A stretch of 64,000 bases of DNA, taken from assembly GCA_023410445.1 (NCBI GenBank), contig JAEYPT010000009.1:124001-188000 (forward strand), written 5' to 3'. Below are positions 52,217 through 61,340 of the stretch, piece by piece. Source of the DNA: Bacillota bacterium. GTDB lineage: Bacteria > Bacillota > Clostridia > Oscillospirales > Acutalibacteraceae. Each line of letters opens with the position of its first letter. Positions within the stretch are counted from its first letter, which is position 1. The notes under the pieces are model-generated. The model saw nothing but the letters and a program-made list of their open reading frames with translations, had not been told where the DNA came from and did no database searches. A program made the translations under genes and the position numbers.

Positions 52217-53161
52217 TTACGTATTGCCTGTATGGGAGAGCCGCGATAGAAGTACCACTGCGGCGTCCTTTTCTTCGGGCATGGCATTTGCCATCTTTTG
52301 CACACAGTTGGCCAGGTCGTGCTGCAGATTCGCCTCGTAATCGCCGCTCCATGAATAACGGGTTTGCTGCATCAGACCTTTTTGAACCAGGATGCACGCA
52401 TCTTTGATCGGCTGGTACGTCTGGCGGTCATCCGCCTTAAACTGTCCCACGGCATTTTTCACGGTAGAGTAATCGCAGTCAACGCCTGGGCCGAGAAATA
52501 ATCCGTATTTACTGTCCGCATAACTTAGTCTGGCCAAATCCGTACAGTTGGAAAGAATATTACGTATTTTACAAACGGAAGCCTGCAGGACCGTCAGAGA
52601 CTTGGCACGTTCGTAATAAGGCCATAGATTGGTCAGAATCAGGTCTTTGTCGACGTAGGTGTTGGCATTCATTACCAGAAAAGCAAAAAGCTCTTCCGCT
52701 TTTGTCCGCTGCCAAATGACCGGGACTCCATTTTGTAGGACTTCGAACGTTCCAAAGCAGTGAATCGTTAAAAATCCGCTCGACTCGGTGGTCCGTACGG
52801 AAAGTTCGTTTTGCAGGCGCTGCACCATTTTTTCAAAGCGGGCACGGTTGACCGGTTTCATAATGTAATCGAGCGCGTTGATTTCAAAAGCAGCCACAGC
52901 GTATTGATTCCACCCTGTGATGAAAATGATTTTAAGGTTGGGGTCCTTTCCCAGCAGCTTTTCCGCAAGCGTCAGTCAGTCCATCTCCGGCATCTCAATG
53001 TCGATCAGCGCTGCCTGCGGGTGGATGCGGTCTGCTTCCAGCAAGGCGTCGTCTCCGTTCTGGAAGCGTCCTTCAACGTTTAAGACGCCCGTCTTTTCCG
53101 CGAGATTGCAGATTCCCGTCAGGCTGTACCACTCATCGTCGACGATGATTGTATGTATCAT
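52217..53161 (-). pseudogene. Response regulator with BTAD-type output domain, interrupted by in-frame TGA
   Basis: The receiver starts MIHTIIVDDEWYSLTG at 53161, with Asp8/9 and the phospho-acceptor Asp54 in ALIDIEMPEMD. The next codon, usually Gly in MPEMDG, is TGA (52976-52978). The same frame then continues perfectly: LTLAEKLLGKDPNLKIIFIT, ALDYIMKPVNRARFEKM, and a winged-helix/BTAD output part (FGTFEVLQNGVPVIWQRTKA, LQASVCKIRNILSN) to 52217. One G-to-T change of GGA explains it. The protein is probably lost, unless TGA is read through or translation restarts. No histidine kinase gene is adjacent. Confidence 0.8.
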
Positions 53162-53351
53162 TCTTTTGGCTTCCTCCCGAAAGTTATCTAACGGAAAAGA
53201 AATATTGTCCGTTAGAGCTATTCATTTCAGATATTTGTGGTTTTGAGGTGTATATCCAATCGGTGGTATCACAAGAGAGGCTCTCGCAATGCTTTATTGG
53301 AAGTTATTTTACCACATTCTGAAACGATCTCGGCAAGCCCCGCTCTCGTTA

Positions 53352-54350
53352 TCACGGTCGGGTCCACCCAAAAACTTCCCAGAAGGTTAGGTTTTGTACG
53401 CTCTTCATTAAGGCATCACGTAATTGTTCCACCAAAAGAAGGCTTTCCTTTTGGGAGTAAAAAAGCTGCGTCGTGTTGCTGAGTACGGAAGCCTGAACCT
53501 TGTGCGAACGGAGATTTTGGCGATATTCTCTGGGGGTACAGCCAAAACACTCGGAAAACATCCGGTTGAGATATCTGACATCGGAAAAGCCGCTTTCAAT
53601 GCTGATATCCAGAATGGAATGATCGGTTTTTTCCACTAATCTGCAGGCATATTCAAACCGCTGCTTATTTACGTAATTCTGAAACGTCGTCCCCAGTGTA
53701 TCTTTAAACAGGTGGGACAGATAGGTCAGGTTAAGCTGTTCCTTTTCCGCTAGCTCGCTTAGCAAAAGCTTGCGCTGAAAATTTTGATCAATGTAATCCG
53801 TAACCTGAAACATGCGGTCTACGCGGAATTTCAGCGCCTGAATCTTCTTTTCAGATTCCATTTTCCAGGGTAAGGCCGACTGCAAAATAGAAAAGAGCAG
53901 GTTTACCAAGCTCACGCATTGATATTCATATCCGGCTTCATGCTTCAGATAGCGGTAAGCCAATTCAACAAATATCGCCCGGAGCATATGATACTTCCGG
54001 CAATCCTCCTCAAAATAATCTCTGATTTGTATCGTGTTTCCGAAGCGAAGGTTTTGCGCATCCTGCAATACGGTTTCAAAGAGCCGCGGCGAGAACTGAA
54101 TGACGAGAATCTGCGTGCCGCTTCCGGAGGAAGTAAACTCATGCGCTTCCATGGGATTAATCAGATACATATCGTTTGGCGAAAGAAACACGGCCTTTTG
54201 TTCTACTTTCACGTTTAAATCACTGCCGGATACCACCATGGCAAGTTCAAAATCCTTGTGGATATGCACATTGCGGTGGGAAAGCTGCACCAGAAACAGA
54301 TTGAAACACTCGATATCACTGTGGAAAACAACTTCATATTCTTCCTTCAT
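53352..54350 (-). CDS. AraC-family transcriptional regulator
   Basis: 332 residues from ATG 54350. The N-terminal ~120 residues form a cupin-like sensing domain (NVHIHKDFELAMVVSGSD, LSPNDMYLINPMEAHEF). A helical linker and two HTH motifs near residues 200-300 follow (LSELAEKEQLNLTYLSHLFK; ILDISIESGFSDVRYLNRMF then CTPREYRQ). It is divergent from the isomerase-kinase-aldolase operon and is probably its sugar-responsive activator. The C-terminal ~45 residues past the HTH are an unusual extension. GAGGG is about 11 bases upstream of the start. Confidence 0.92.
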   Translation of the reverse strand: MKEEYEVVFHSDIECFNLFLVQLSHRNVHIHKDFELAMVVSGSDLNVKVEQKAVFLSPNDMYLINPMEAHEFTSSGSGTQILVIQFSPRLFETVLQDAQNLRFGNTIQIRDYFEEDCRKYHMLRAIFVELAYRYLKHEAGYEYQCVSLVNLLFSILQSALPWKMESEKKIQALKFRVDRMFQVTDYIDQNFQRKLLLSELAEKEQLNLTYLSHLFKDTLGTTFQNYVNKQRFEYACRLVEKTDHSILDISIESGFSDVRYLNRMFSECFGCTPREYRQNLRSHKVQASVLSNTTQLFYSQKESLLLVEQLRDALMKSVQNLTFWEVFGWTRP

Positions 54351-54417
54351 TGATCTTGTTTCCCTCTTTCTTTCCCTTGTATTATAAAGCATCAAAGTGA
54401 CTTGTTCAACCAAGATT

Positions 54418-54541
54418 CCGATTTGAAACACAAATTAATCGGTTCATAATGAAAGAATTGTGCAGGAAACAAACCCGTTGAAATCTTAAAATAGATTTAG
54501 CAAACATCCCAAAATCAATCAGTAACAACTGGTTAAACTGG
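54418..54541 (+). promoter_or_regulatory. Candidate operator sites in the araC / sugar operon divergent region
   Basis: CCGATT-N13-AATCGG (54418-54442) is an inverted repeat. AACTGG occurs twice directly repeated, 9 bases apart (54527 and 54536), just upstream of the operon's ribosome site. Direct repeats suit AraC-type binding; which of the two is used is unknown. Confidence 0.4.
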
Positions 54542-54566
54542 AAAAAACAGATACGGAGGAATGATT

Positions 54567-55604
54567 ATGTCTCAGTTTAAATTCTCGGTAGGCCCTTGGA
54601 ACGTTCACGCCGGTGCGGATAGCTACGGCCCCGAAACCCGCAAAGAAATCGACCTTGACGCCAAATTTGCAAAATTCGCTGAGTTGGGATTTTCGGCCGT
54701 CCAATTTCATGACGACGACGCAGTGCCCAATATGAATCATATGACAGTTGAAGAAATTAAAGCATACGCCCGCGGCGTAAAGGAGAAGCTGGACCGTAAC
54801 GGCCTGAAAGCCGAATTTGTGGCTCCCCGCCTTTGGATGGACCCCCATTGTGTGGACGGCGGCTTCCTCTCTTCCCGTGCGGAGGACAGGGAATTCGCTT
54901 TATGGCGTGCATACCGCTCGATTGATATTGCCAAAGAACTTGGGACAGATCTGATTGTGCTGTGGCTGGCACGCGAAGGTACGGTTTGTGCCGAAAGCAA
55001 GAGTCCGGTTTGGGCAACCCGGCAGTTGGTAGACGCACTGAACAAGATGCTGAACTACGACTCGAAAATCCGTATTGCAATTGAGCCGAAACCCAACGAG
55101 CCGATTGACCGTTCCATCTGTGGCACCATCGGGCACGTAATGGGCGTGTCTGCCGCCACAATTGATCCCAAGCGTGTGGGCGGCAATCTGGAGTCGGCCC
55201 ATGCAACGTTGGCCGGTCTCGACCCTGCCAATGAAATCGGTTTTGCGATGGCCTTCGGCAAACTGTTCACGGTGCACCTCAACGATCAGAACGGCATCAA
55301 GTTCGACCAGGACAAGAGCTTCGGCGTTGAAAATCTGCGCTCAGCTTTCAACCAGGTGCGTGTTTTGATTGAGAACAACTATGGCTCCAAAGGGGAATAT
55401 GTCGGTCTGGACGTGAAAGCAATGCGCACCACGAGCGATGAAGACAGCTATGAGCATTTGAAGAACAGCTTGACGGTCTTTAAGGCGTTGGAAGAAAAAG
55501 TTGCCCAGTACGACTACGAGTATACCGGTAACCTCATCGCCGAGCGTAAGTTTGAACAACTTGAGGGATATGTTATGCGCTTACTGCTTGGAGTGAAGGC
55601 TTAA
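54567..55604 (+). CDS. Xylose isomerase-like TIM-barrel sugar isomerase
   Basis: 345 residues. ATG 54567 is seven bases after GGAGG; the ATG at 54561 is too close. The fold is that of xylose isomerases: VGPWNVHAGADSYGPETR, LGFSAVQFHDDD, IAIEPKPNEP (metal Glu), GGNLESAHATLAGLDP (metal Glu/His) and TVHLNDQNG (metal His/Asp), so the divalent-metal site is complete. It is shorter than xylose isomerase (~440) and not a clear match to it. It should convert an aldose to a ketose as the first step of the operon. The substrate is unknown; a 6-carbon or deoxy aldose is possible. Confidence 0.82.
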   Translation: MSQFKFSVGPWNVHAGADSYGPETRKEIDLDAKFAKFAELGFSAVQFHDDDAVPNMNHMTVEEIKAYARGVKEKLDRNGLKAEFVAPRLWMDPHCVDGGFLSSRAEDREFALWRAYRSIDIAKELGTDLIVLWLAREGTVCAESKSPVWATRQLVDALNKMLNYDSKIRIAIEPKPNEPIDRSICGTIGHVMGVSAATIDPKRVGGNLESAHATLAGLDPANEIGFAMAFGKLFTVHLNDQNGIKFDQDKSFGVENLRSAFNQVRVLIENNYGSKGEYVGLDVKAMRTTSDEDSYEHLKNSLTVFKALEEKVAQYDYEYTGNLIAERKFEQLEGYVMRLLLGVKA

Positions 55605-55762
55605 GTAACTTCCGGATATGCATCTGCCCGGCTGGTGTTCCGAATACGGCAAGTATTCGTGCGTTTTTGTCTTTGCCGGACGAAAAATCATCTCGGTCAT
55701 CTGCATATCGTTATTGAATCAGCGGTTACTGAACAGATTTTTCTGAATGGAGGCAGCCTGTA
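55605..55762 (+). other. Intergenic hairpin between isomerase and kinase genes
   Basis: CGAATAC-GGCAA-GTATTCG (about 55651-55669) is followed by GTGCGTTTTTG, a possible partial terminator. Flanking copies of GATATGCA/TGCATATC could form a larger structure. It may reduce downstream expression or stabilise the upstream mRNA. Confidence 0.45.
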
Positions 55763-56920
55763 ATGAAAAAAAAAGTGATTGCCGCCGGCCACATCTGCAT
55801 TGATATTACGCCTGTATTTCCAACCGGACGGAAATTCGACCGCCCGGAACAGCTGCTGGCACCCGGAAAGCTGATTCGTGTAGATCCCGCCGATGTACAT
55901 ACCGGGGGCAGTGTTGCCAATACGGGGCTCGCGCTGAAGATATTGGGCAATGATGTTCAGCTGATGGGCAAAGTCGGGAACGACGCGTTTGGTGGTATGG
56001 TGCGGGAAATTTTGCAGCAGTACAATGCGGCGGATGATCTGCTGGTGGATCAAGGCGGTTCTACCTCCTATTCCGTTGTTCTGTCTATTCCCGGCATTGA
56101 TCGAATTTTTTTGCATAATCCCGGGGCCAACGACACATTCTGCGGTGCGGATATCCCCGAAAAAGCATTGGATGATGCTGTTTTGTTTCATTTCGGCTAT
56201 CCTCCACTGATGCGAAAAATGTATGAAAACGATGGGGCCGAATTGGCATCTCTTTTCCGGCGTATGAAGTCAAAGGGAATCGCAACCAGTCTGGATATGG
56301 CTGCGATTGACCCGGCCTCACCGGCCGGGAAACAGGATTGGGAAAAAATTCTGGCCCGGGCTTTGCCCAATGTGGACTTTTTTGTACCGAGCGTTGAAGA
56401 ATTGCTCTTTATGCTTGCCCCCGAAAAATATGCTGAACTTCTGAAAAGAAGCGGCGGTGCTGACATTCCGCGTATGCTGGATATCAATACGGATGTGAAG
56501 CCGCTGGCAGACACTTTGCTGGAAATGGGCAGTAAGGTCGTACTGATTAAATGCGGCATACAGGGGATGTATTACCGCACAGGCGGCAGAGAGGCCATGC
56601 GGGCGGTAGGCTCCCGCCTTTCATTGGATGTAAATGCTTGGGCGGATCAGGAGGGCTTTCAGCGCAGCTTTAAGGCAGAACGTGTGCTTTCCGGCACAGG
56701 TGCCGGAGACACAAGCATTGCTGCTTATTTAACAGCAATCTTGCGTGGAAAATCGCCTGCCCGGTGTGCGGCGTTGGCTGTTGCAGAGGGAACATGCGCG
56801 GTAACCACCTATGATGCGCTGAGCGGTTTGGAGCCGCTGGACACTTTGGAAGCAAAAATCGATACCGGTTGGGAATATGAACCGATTGAAGAAAGCGAAG
56901 GAGAAATTCTATGCTTGTAA
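55763..56920 (+). CDS. PfkB-family sugar kinase
   Basis: 385 residues, longer than the usual ~310. The N-terminal DVHTGGSVANTGLALKILG and VGNDAFGGMVREIL, and the C-terminal GTGAGDTSIAAYLTAIL with the catalytic Asp, identify it as PfkB/ribokinase type. The extra length lies before the last motif (residues ~230-300, including an LDVNAWADQEGF segment), perhaps a lid insertion. It should phosphorylate the ketose made by the upstream isomerase, at C1 or C6. GGAGG is 9 bases before ATG. It overlaps the aldolase gene by 10 bases, so translation is coupled. Confidence 0.9.
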   Translation: MKKKVIAAGHICIDITPVFPTGRKFDRPEQLLAPGKLIRVDPADVHTGGSVANTGLALKILGNDVQLMGKVGNDAFGGMVREILQQYNAADDLLVDQGGSTSYSVVLSIPGIDRIFLHNPGANDTFCGADIPEKALDDAVLFHFGYPPLMRKMYENDGAELASLFRRMKSKGIATSLDMAAIDPASPAGKQDWEKILARALPNVDFFVPSVEELLFMLAPEKYAELLKRSGGADIPRMLDINTDVKPLADTLLEMGSKVVLIKCGIQGMYYRTGGREAMRAVGSRLSLDVNAWADQEGFQRSFKAERVLSGTGAGDTSIAAYLTAILRGKSPARCAALAVAEGTCAVTTYDALSGLEPLDTLEAKIDTGWEYEPIEESEGEILCL

Positions 56921-57765
56921 ACTTGAACGAAGTGCTGCTGCCCGCGAAAAAAGGCCATTATGGTGTTGGCTTTTTTAATGCGGTGAATGTGGAAATGGCA
57001 CGTGCCGTGATCGAAACCGCCGAAGAGTTAAACGCACCGGTTATCATCGGTACTGCGGAAGTATTGCTGCCGTCCATGCCGCTTCAGCGTGTGGCAGAGT
57101 ATCTTTTGCCAATGGCACAAAAAGCTTCGGTACCCGTATGTGTGCATTACGATCACGGCCTGACTTTTGAAAAATGCATGCAGGCGTTACGGCTTGGTTT
57201 TACATCCGTCATGTATGACCGTTCCGTCGACGATTATGAAAGCAATACGGTTCAGGTCGCGGAAATGGCTAAAATTGCTCATGCGATGGGAGCCACAATC
57301 GAAGGGGAATTGGGCCACGTGGGGGACAATGAGGGCACCGGAAAACTGGATGATCCCAGCGCCTATTACACGGATCCGTCCATTGCGAAAGAATATGCGA
57401 AGAGAACCGGCGTGGATGCGCTTGCCGTTGCGGTAGGCAACGCACACGGCGACTATAAGTTCCCGCCCAAACTGGATTTCACACGCATTGAAACAATTGC
57501 GGAAAGCACGGGTATTCCATTGGTACTGCATGGCGGAAGCGGTCTTGCTGACGACGATTTCCGTACCGCCATCAGCCGCGGAATTCATAAGGTAAACATC
57601 TTTACCGATTTGGATAAAGCCGGTGCGGCGGGCATCCGGAAGGGCCTTGACGCGGGAGCGTCCAGCATGATGGGTTTAATTCCCTACGAAATTGAGGCCA
57701 TGAAACAAGTGGTATCGAAAAAGCTGGAGCTGTTTGGAAGCGTGGGAAAATACCGTTCTGTTTGA
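56911..57765 (+). CDS. Class II (Zn) fructose/tagatose-bisphosphate-type aldolase
   Basis: 284 residues. Zn ligands are visible: His in VHYDHGLTFE, Glu in IEGELGHVG, His in VGNAHGDYKFPPKLDF, and His in VLHGGSGLADDDF. It splits a ketose (bis)phosphate to dihydroxyacetone phosphate and an aldehyde. The N-terminus MLVNLNEVLLPAKKGHYGVG fits the GatY/KbaY/FbaA group. It is the last gene of the operon with the isomerase and kinase, giving a complete three-step route for one sugar. AAGCGAAGGAG just inside the end of the kinase gene is the ribosome site. Two terminators follow. Confidence 0.92.
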   Translation: MLVNLNEVLLPAKKGHYGVGFFNAVNVEMARAVIETAEELNAPVIIGTAEVLLPSMPLQRVAEYLLPMAQKASVPVCVHYDHGLTFEKCMQALRLGFTSVMYDRSVDDYESNTVQVAEMAKIAHAMGATIEGELGHVGDNEGTGKLDDPSAYYTDPSIAKEYAKRTGVDALAVAVGNAHGDYKFPPKLDFTRIETIAESTGIPLVLHGGSGLADDDFRTAISRGIHKVNIFTDLDKAGAAGIRKGLDAGASSMMGLIPYEIEAMKQVVSKKLELFGSVGKYRSV

Positions 57766-57836
57766 GTGTACCGTGTTCACCGGTTTCCCGGATGTGCGAA
57801 AATGCAGCTAAGCCAGTTGAATAGCTAGAAAGTTAC

Positions 57837-57862
57837 AAAGCCACCTTGAAAAAGGTGGCTTT
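57837..57862 (+). terminator. Terminator of the sugar operon
   Basis: AAAGCCACCTT, loop GAAA, AAGGTGGCTTT; perfect 11-bp stem. Confidence 0.85.
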
Positions 57863-57880
57863 GCTGTTTTGAAATACATA

Positions 57881-57912
57881 AAGGCCTGCTCAGAAAAGAG
57901 CAGGCCTTTTTC
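57881..57912. terminator. Second, bidirectional terminator
   Basis: AAGGCCTGCTC pairs with GAGCAGGCCTT, followed by T5. It serves the convergent HD-GYP gene as well. Confidence 0.85.
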
Positions 57913-57946
57913 ACAGTTTATGCGACTTCCGGGTCTTTCGGATAAC

Positions 57947-59176
57947 CTATCTGTAAATATCTTTCTTTACAAGCTCGCAGGTGATTTCCATGTCATTCGT
58001 AATACTATGGACCACTTTAGCATCCAGTTTTGAATGTTCCACCATTTCACTCATAATGTCGACGATTTGATCGTGCGTCATCCCTTTCCGGTATGGGCGG
58101 TCTTCCAGCAATGCACAGTAGATATCAGCAGCGGCGATAATTCGGCTTCCGAGGTTTATCTCGGGAGCGATCAGTCCGAACGGATACCCGCTCCCGTCTA
58201 AAGCTTCATGGTGAGAACCGGCCCAAACGGCAATTTCCTCAAATCCCTCAACCTGCTTCAGAATGGTGTAGCTGTAGTAGGGATGTTGTTTAACAATATC
58301 GAATTCATCCTGATTCAGAGAACCCGGCTTGGTAAGAATTTCATTCGGAACAGCCAGCTTGCCGATATCATGCAGCAATCCGGCAAGATAAATCTTTTCC
58401 GACTCAATTTCACTGAATCCCGTGGACAAGGCCAGACTCCTTGAGATATTGGCTACATTTTGCGAATGAACCGCCGTGTACGGGGAGGTACTGTCAATAA
58501 TTTTTGCAAATATCTTGGCAATTACGATGATATCGTTAAAATAGAACGTAAGAGTGCCGAAAAAGCCCATTTTTTTCAGCAAGTCGTAGAACCCGTCCTT
58601 GTTTACGATATCAAGCCAAAAGCATTCTTTTTTGCCAGCATTTTTTACTGCATTGACAATCTCCGGGTCAAAGTACGGGTTTGATTCCAGACTGCTGATG
58701 ATTTTACTTCGCTGTGTGAAGATATGTTTGGAATTATCAATCTGCACTTCGATTCGATCCGCAACGTGAATGATTCGGCTGAGCAATGGAATCTTTTTCC
58801 CCGCCAACCCACTGGGGTTTCCTCCGCAATACCGGTCGTGATGATAGCGGATCGGTTCGGCCAGGATTCCCAGCGGGGAGGAATCTTTTAAAATGTTATA
58901 ACCGACTTCCGGATGGTGAAAGACCAGTCGGTCTTCATCGTTATGAGCGATAAAATGTTTTTCATTCCAATTGGATGCAGCTCCGATATCGTGCAGCAGT
59001 GACGCGTAGATGAGTACTTCCAATTGAGTTTGGGGAATTCCAAGTTCGATTCCGATGTTTCTTGCTATGATGGCGGTTCTGTGATGGTGTTCCGAAATTC
59101 CGGTAACAGAGAGTTCCAGAGCACTTGACAGTGCGTTAATCAAATCCGCCGGATGAATCATGATACTGTTGAACAT
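57947..59176 (-). CDS. Tandem HD / HD-GYP domain protein, paralogue of the gene at 35708
   Basis: 409 residues from ATG 59176, with GGGAG eight bases upstream. The N-terminal HD domain has HHRTAIIARNIGIELG, LLHDIGAAS and RYHHDRYCGGNPSG, without a GYP. The C-terminal domain is a full HD-GYP: HSQNVANISRSLALS, LLHDIGKLAVPNEILTKPG, HHEALDGSGYPFG. It should hydrolyse cyclic-di-GMP in the cytosol. It follows the FIST-GGDEF gene by 34 bases on the same strand, so maker and breaker of the signal are probably co-transcribed. Confidence 0.92.
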   Translation of the reverse strand: MFNSIMIHPADLINALSSALELSVTGISEHHHRTAIIARNIGIELGIPQTQLEVLIYASLLHDIGAASNWNEKHFIAHNDEDRLVFHHPEVGYNILKDSSPLGILAEPIRYHHDRYCGGNPSGLAGKKIPLLSRIIHVADRIEVQIDNSKHIFTQRSKIISSLESNPYFDPEIVNAVKNAGKKECFWLDIVNKDGFYDLLKKMGFFGTLTFYFNDIIVIAKIFAKIIDSTSPYTAVHSQNVANISRSLALSTGFSEIESEKIYLAGLLHDIGKLAVPNEILTKPGSLNQDEFDIVKQHPYYSYTILKQVEGFEEIAVWAGSHHEALDGSGYPFGLIAPEINLGSRIIAAADIYCALLEDRPYRKGMTHDQIVDIMSEMVEHSKLDAKVVHSITNDMEITCELVKKDIYR

Positions 59177-59210
59177 TTTGTCATCTCCCGCATTCTCATT
59201 ATGGATCGGC

Positions 59211-60977
59211 TCAGCCTTCCACTCGGTTCCGGCCTTTGTTTTTTGCATGGTACAGGGCGGCATCCGCGTGAGACAAGAGCATTTCCTTATCGTCTTCTGG
59301 TTGGAACGAAGCGGTTCCGATGCTGCAGGTGATATGCGTTACCTCCGAAAATGTCGCTTCTTCAACTGCATTCCGAATCTTTTCAGCAACCGTTCGTGCA
59401 TTGATCGGACCGGTTTGAGGCAGGACCGCCAGAAACTCCTCGCCGCCCCATCGGCCGACCGTGTCGCTCTCACGGATGTTGGATTTCAGGATACCCGCCA
59501 ACTCCATGAGGACCATATCTCCGATCAGATGTCCGAACGTATCGTTTACTTCCTTAAAATGATCAACATCAATCATTAGAACGGACAGATCAGTGCCATA
59601 ACGTGCACTTCGGGACAGTTCGTTCTGAAGGGTTTCGTCCAGCTTTAGTCGGTTGCTGATCTGCGTGAGCGAATCGATTCCGGAAATGCGTTTCAGTTCC
59701 CGGTTGGCGTCTTCCAATTCCGATGTTACAACACTGATAAAATGCAGAAGTCTTGTGATAATTTGGCTGTGTGTAGCTGAAAAAGGGTCATTGTCGCGGG
59801 GAGGAGGCGAATTCCCTGCCGGATCGGAGGGCTGCTCTGGCCGATGGTGTCGATCCCAATCTCCTTCCCGAAGTCCTACAACAACAATTGTAGAGTTTAG
59901 GAGAAGAATGTCTTTATTTCGTGCAATGAATTCACCGTAGGTATAAAATCCGCTCGTAGGCGCGATGTTGTCAAACATCTGTATGACAAGGTTCACATCA
60001 TCCTGCAGCAAAAATCTTCTGCAGATGCAGGAGTATAGGAGAATGGAATCCGGTTGAAAATCGATCAATTCCCGCTGAATGGACTCGGAATTGTTCAAAA
60101 TTAATTCCGGTTCACCGTAACCGATGTGAAACGTTTCCCCGGATTCGAGGTCCGCAAGAAAACCGATGCAGCCGTCTTCCGTTACAAAAAGAGGAACCCG
60201 TGCGAGCATTTCGCCATTTTTGTGAAGGAGAATCGGGAATTCCAACGCATTGGAAAAAAATTCCTGATCATTCGGAATGTTAAGATATCGACTGTAAACG
60301 TCAAACGCGCGTTCCCCATCGATTTTCTTCAGCAGTATCCCGTCGGCCTCGGTGATTGTCATTTCTTTGCTGAGCGGTCTCCAACCTAAAAAGGTCCTTG
60401 TACAGATCTGTAAGGTATCGCTTAGAAAGGCAACTGCAATGGCTCCTTTCGTGAGAATTTTTCCTCCCAGAAATATCATGGAAAGCATATTCGGATCATA
60501 GACGCCGGCTCCTCCGCCGAAAACAGGAACATCAAAATGTTCCGCCGACATCCCACTGAGCAATTTTGAAACGCTGATACTTTGCGGCGTTGCAAGCATA
60601 AGTATTCCGGCAATCCCTGCCACACTGCTTATTTTTTGCATCAGGCTTCTTCCTGCCTCGAATTCGGCGCCGGAAGGATCGGAAATAACAAAGGGCATTA
60701 GAAGCGTTTCATTAAAAAATAAGAACGATACAACAACGGTTCTCACTTTGAGTTGGCCGTGAATGATCTCACCGACCGTCGTGGAACCAACAATCAATGC
60801 GTTTGGGAGATACTTTTCTATCTCGTTGATAATTCTCCCCAAGGCTTTCTTTTCAGGTCGCGAGGAAAACACTTGAACCAGAACGGATTTGGAAGCTTCT
60901 GCGACGGGCAGAATTTGGAATTCGAGATAGGTTCTGAACGTTGGAATGTCCCCAACCAAATAAGTGATACTTTTCAT
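59211..60977 (-). CDS. FIST-domain diguanylate cyclase (GGDEF)
   Basis: 588 residues with no membrane segment. The N-terminal ~380 residues are a FIST sensor (N and C parts: ALIVGSTTVGEIIHGQ, PVFGGGAGVYDPNML, LLYSCICRRFLL, SGFYTYGEF), a fold proposed to bind small ligands such as amino acids. A Pro-rich linker (EQPSDPAGNSPPPRD) and a coiled coil lead to the GGDEF domain: GIDSLTQISNRLKLDE, LMIDVDHFKEVNDTFGH and GRWGGEEF as the active loop. The product-inhibition I-site RESD lies just before it, so cyclic-di-GMP synthesis with feedback is expected. It is divergent from a chemotaxis receptor gene. Confidence 0.92.
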   Translation of the reverse strand: MKSITYLVGDIPTFRTYLEFQILPVAEASKSVLVQVFSSRPEKKALGRIINEIEKYLPNALIVGSTTVGEIIHGQLKVRTVVVSFLFFNETLLMPFVISDPSGAEFEAGRSLMQKISSVAGIAGILMLATPQSISVSKLLSGMSAEHFDVPVFGGGAGVYDPNMLSMIFLGGKILTKGAIAVAFLSDTLQICTRTFLGWRPLSKEMTITEADGILLKKIDGERAFDVYSRYLNIPNDQEFFSNALEFPILLHKNGEMLARVPLFVTEDGCIGFLADLESGETFHIGYGEPELILNNSESIQRELIDFQPDSILLYSCICRRFLLQDDVNLVIQMFDNIAPTSGFYTYGEFIARNKDILLLNSTIVVVGLREGDWDRHHRPEQPSDPAGNSPPPRDNDPFSATHSQIITRLLHFISVVTSELEDANRELKRISGIDSLTQISNRLKLDETLQNELSRSARYGTDLSVLMIDVDHFKEVNDTFGHLIGDMVLMELAGILKSNIRESDTVGRWGGEEFLAVLPQTGPINARTVAEKIRNAVEEATFSEVTHITCSIGTASFQPEDDKEMLLSHADAALYHAKNKGRNRVEG

Positions 60978-61340
60978 TGCAATCTATCTCCCGGCAATGC
61001 TTCGTGCATTGCTCTTACTTAGCAGAAGCAATTGTGTTCATTTTTGGCGGAAACAACCAAATTTTACATTTATTATCAACCGAATTATATACCAAATAGA
61101 GACTAATTTCAACTTAATTTGATTATAATTCTATTTATTTCCAAAAATAAGAGATTTTTTACATTTTGTTCTGCTTTTATAAGCGTTTTGAACCTTTGAT
61201 CTCTCTTCTAACTTCCTTAATTATACAAATTATGCAAAATTTATTTACAATTCGATAATTTTTGATATAATTAGTCCAAGAGAGGAAGTGATCAAAGACC
61301 GATAGGATCTGTACTTATTTCCAAAAATTTGAGGAGGCGT
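60978..61340. other. 363-base AT-rich divergent control region
   Basis: It lies between the FIST-GGDEF gene (-) and the chemoreceptor gene (+). I see a promoter toward the receptor (61244-61271) and many A/T tracts. A cyclic-di-GMP riboswitch was looked for and not recognised. CCGATA at 61302-61307 resembles a sigma-D -10, but no matching -35 is clear. Confidence 0.5.
61244..61271 (+). promoter_or_regulatory. Promoter of the chemoreceptor gene
   Basis: TTTACA (61244-61249), 16 bases, TATAAT (61266-61271). Confidence 0.65.

Noticed and set aside
52976..52978. TGA as a selenocysteine codon in the response regulator
   Set aside because: The position is a conserved Gly in receivers, no SECIS-like hairpin was recognised just after it, and a single G-to-T change explains it.
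60978..61340. Cyclic-di-GMP riboswitch upstream of the chemoreceptor
   Set aside because: Genomic context invited it, but I could not find the conserved GEMM core elements in the sequence.
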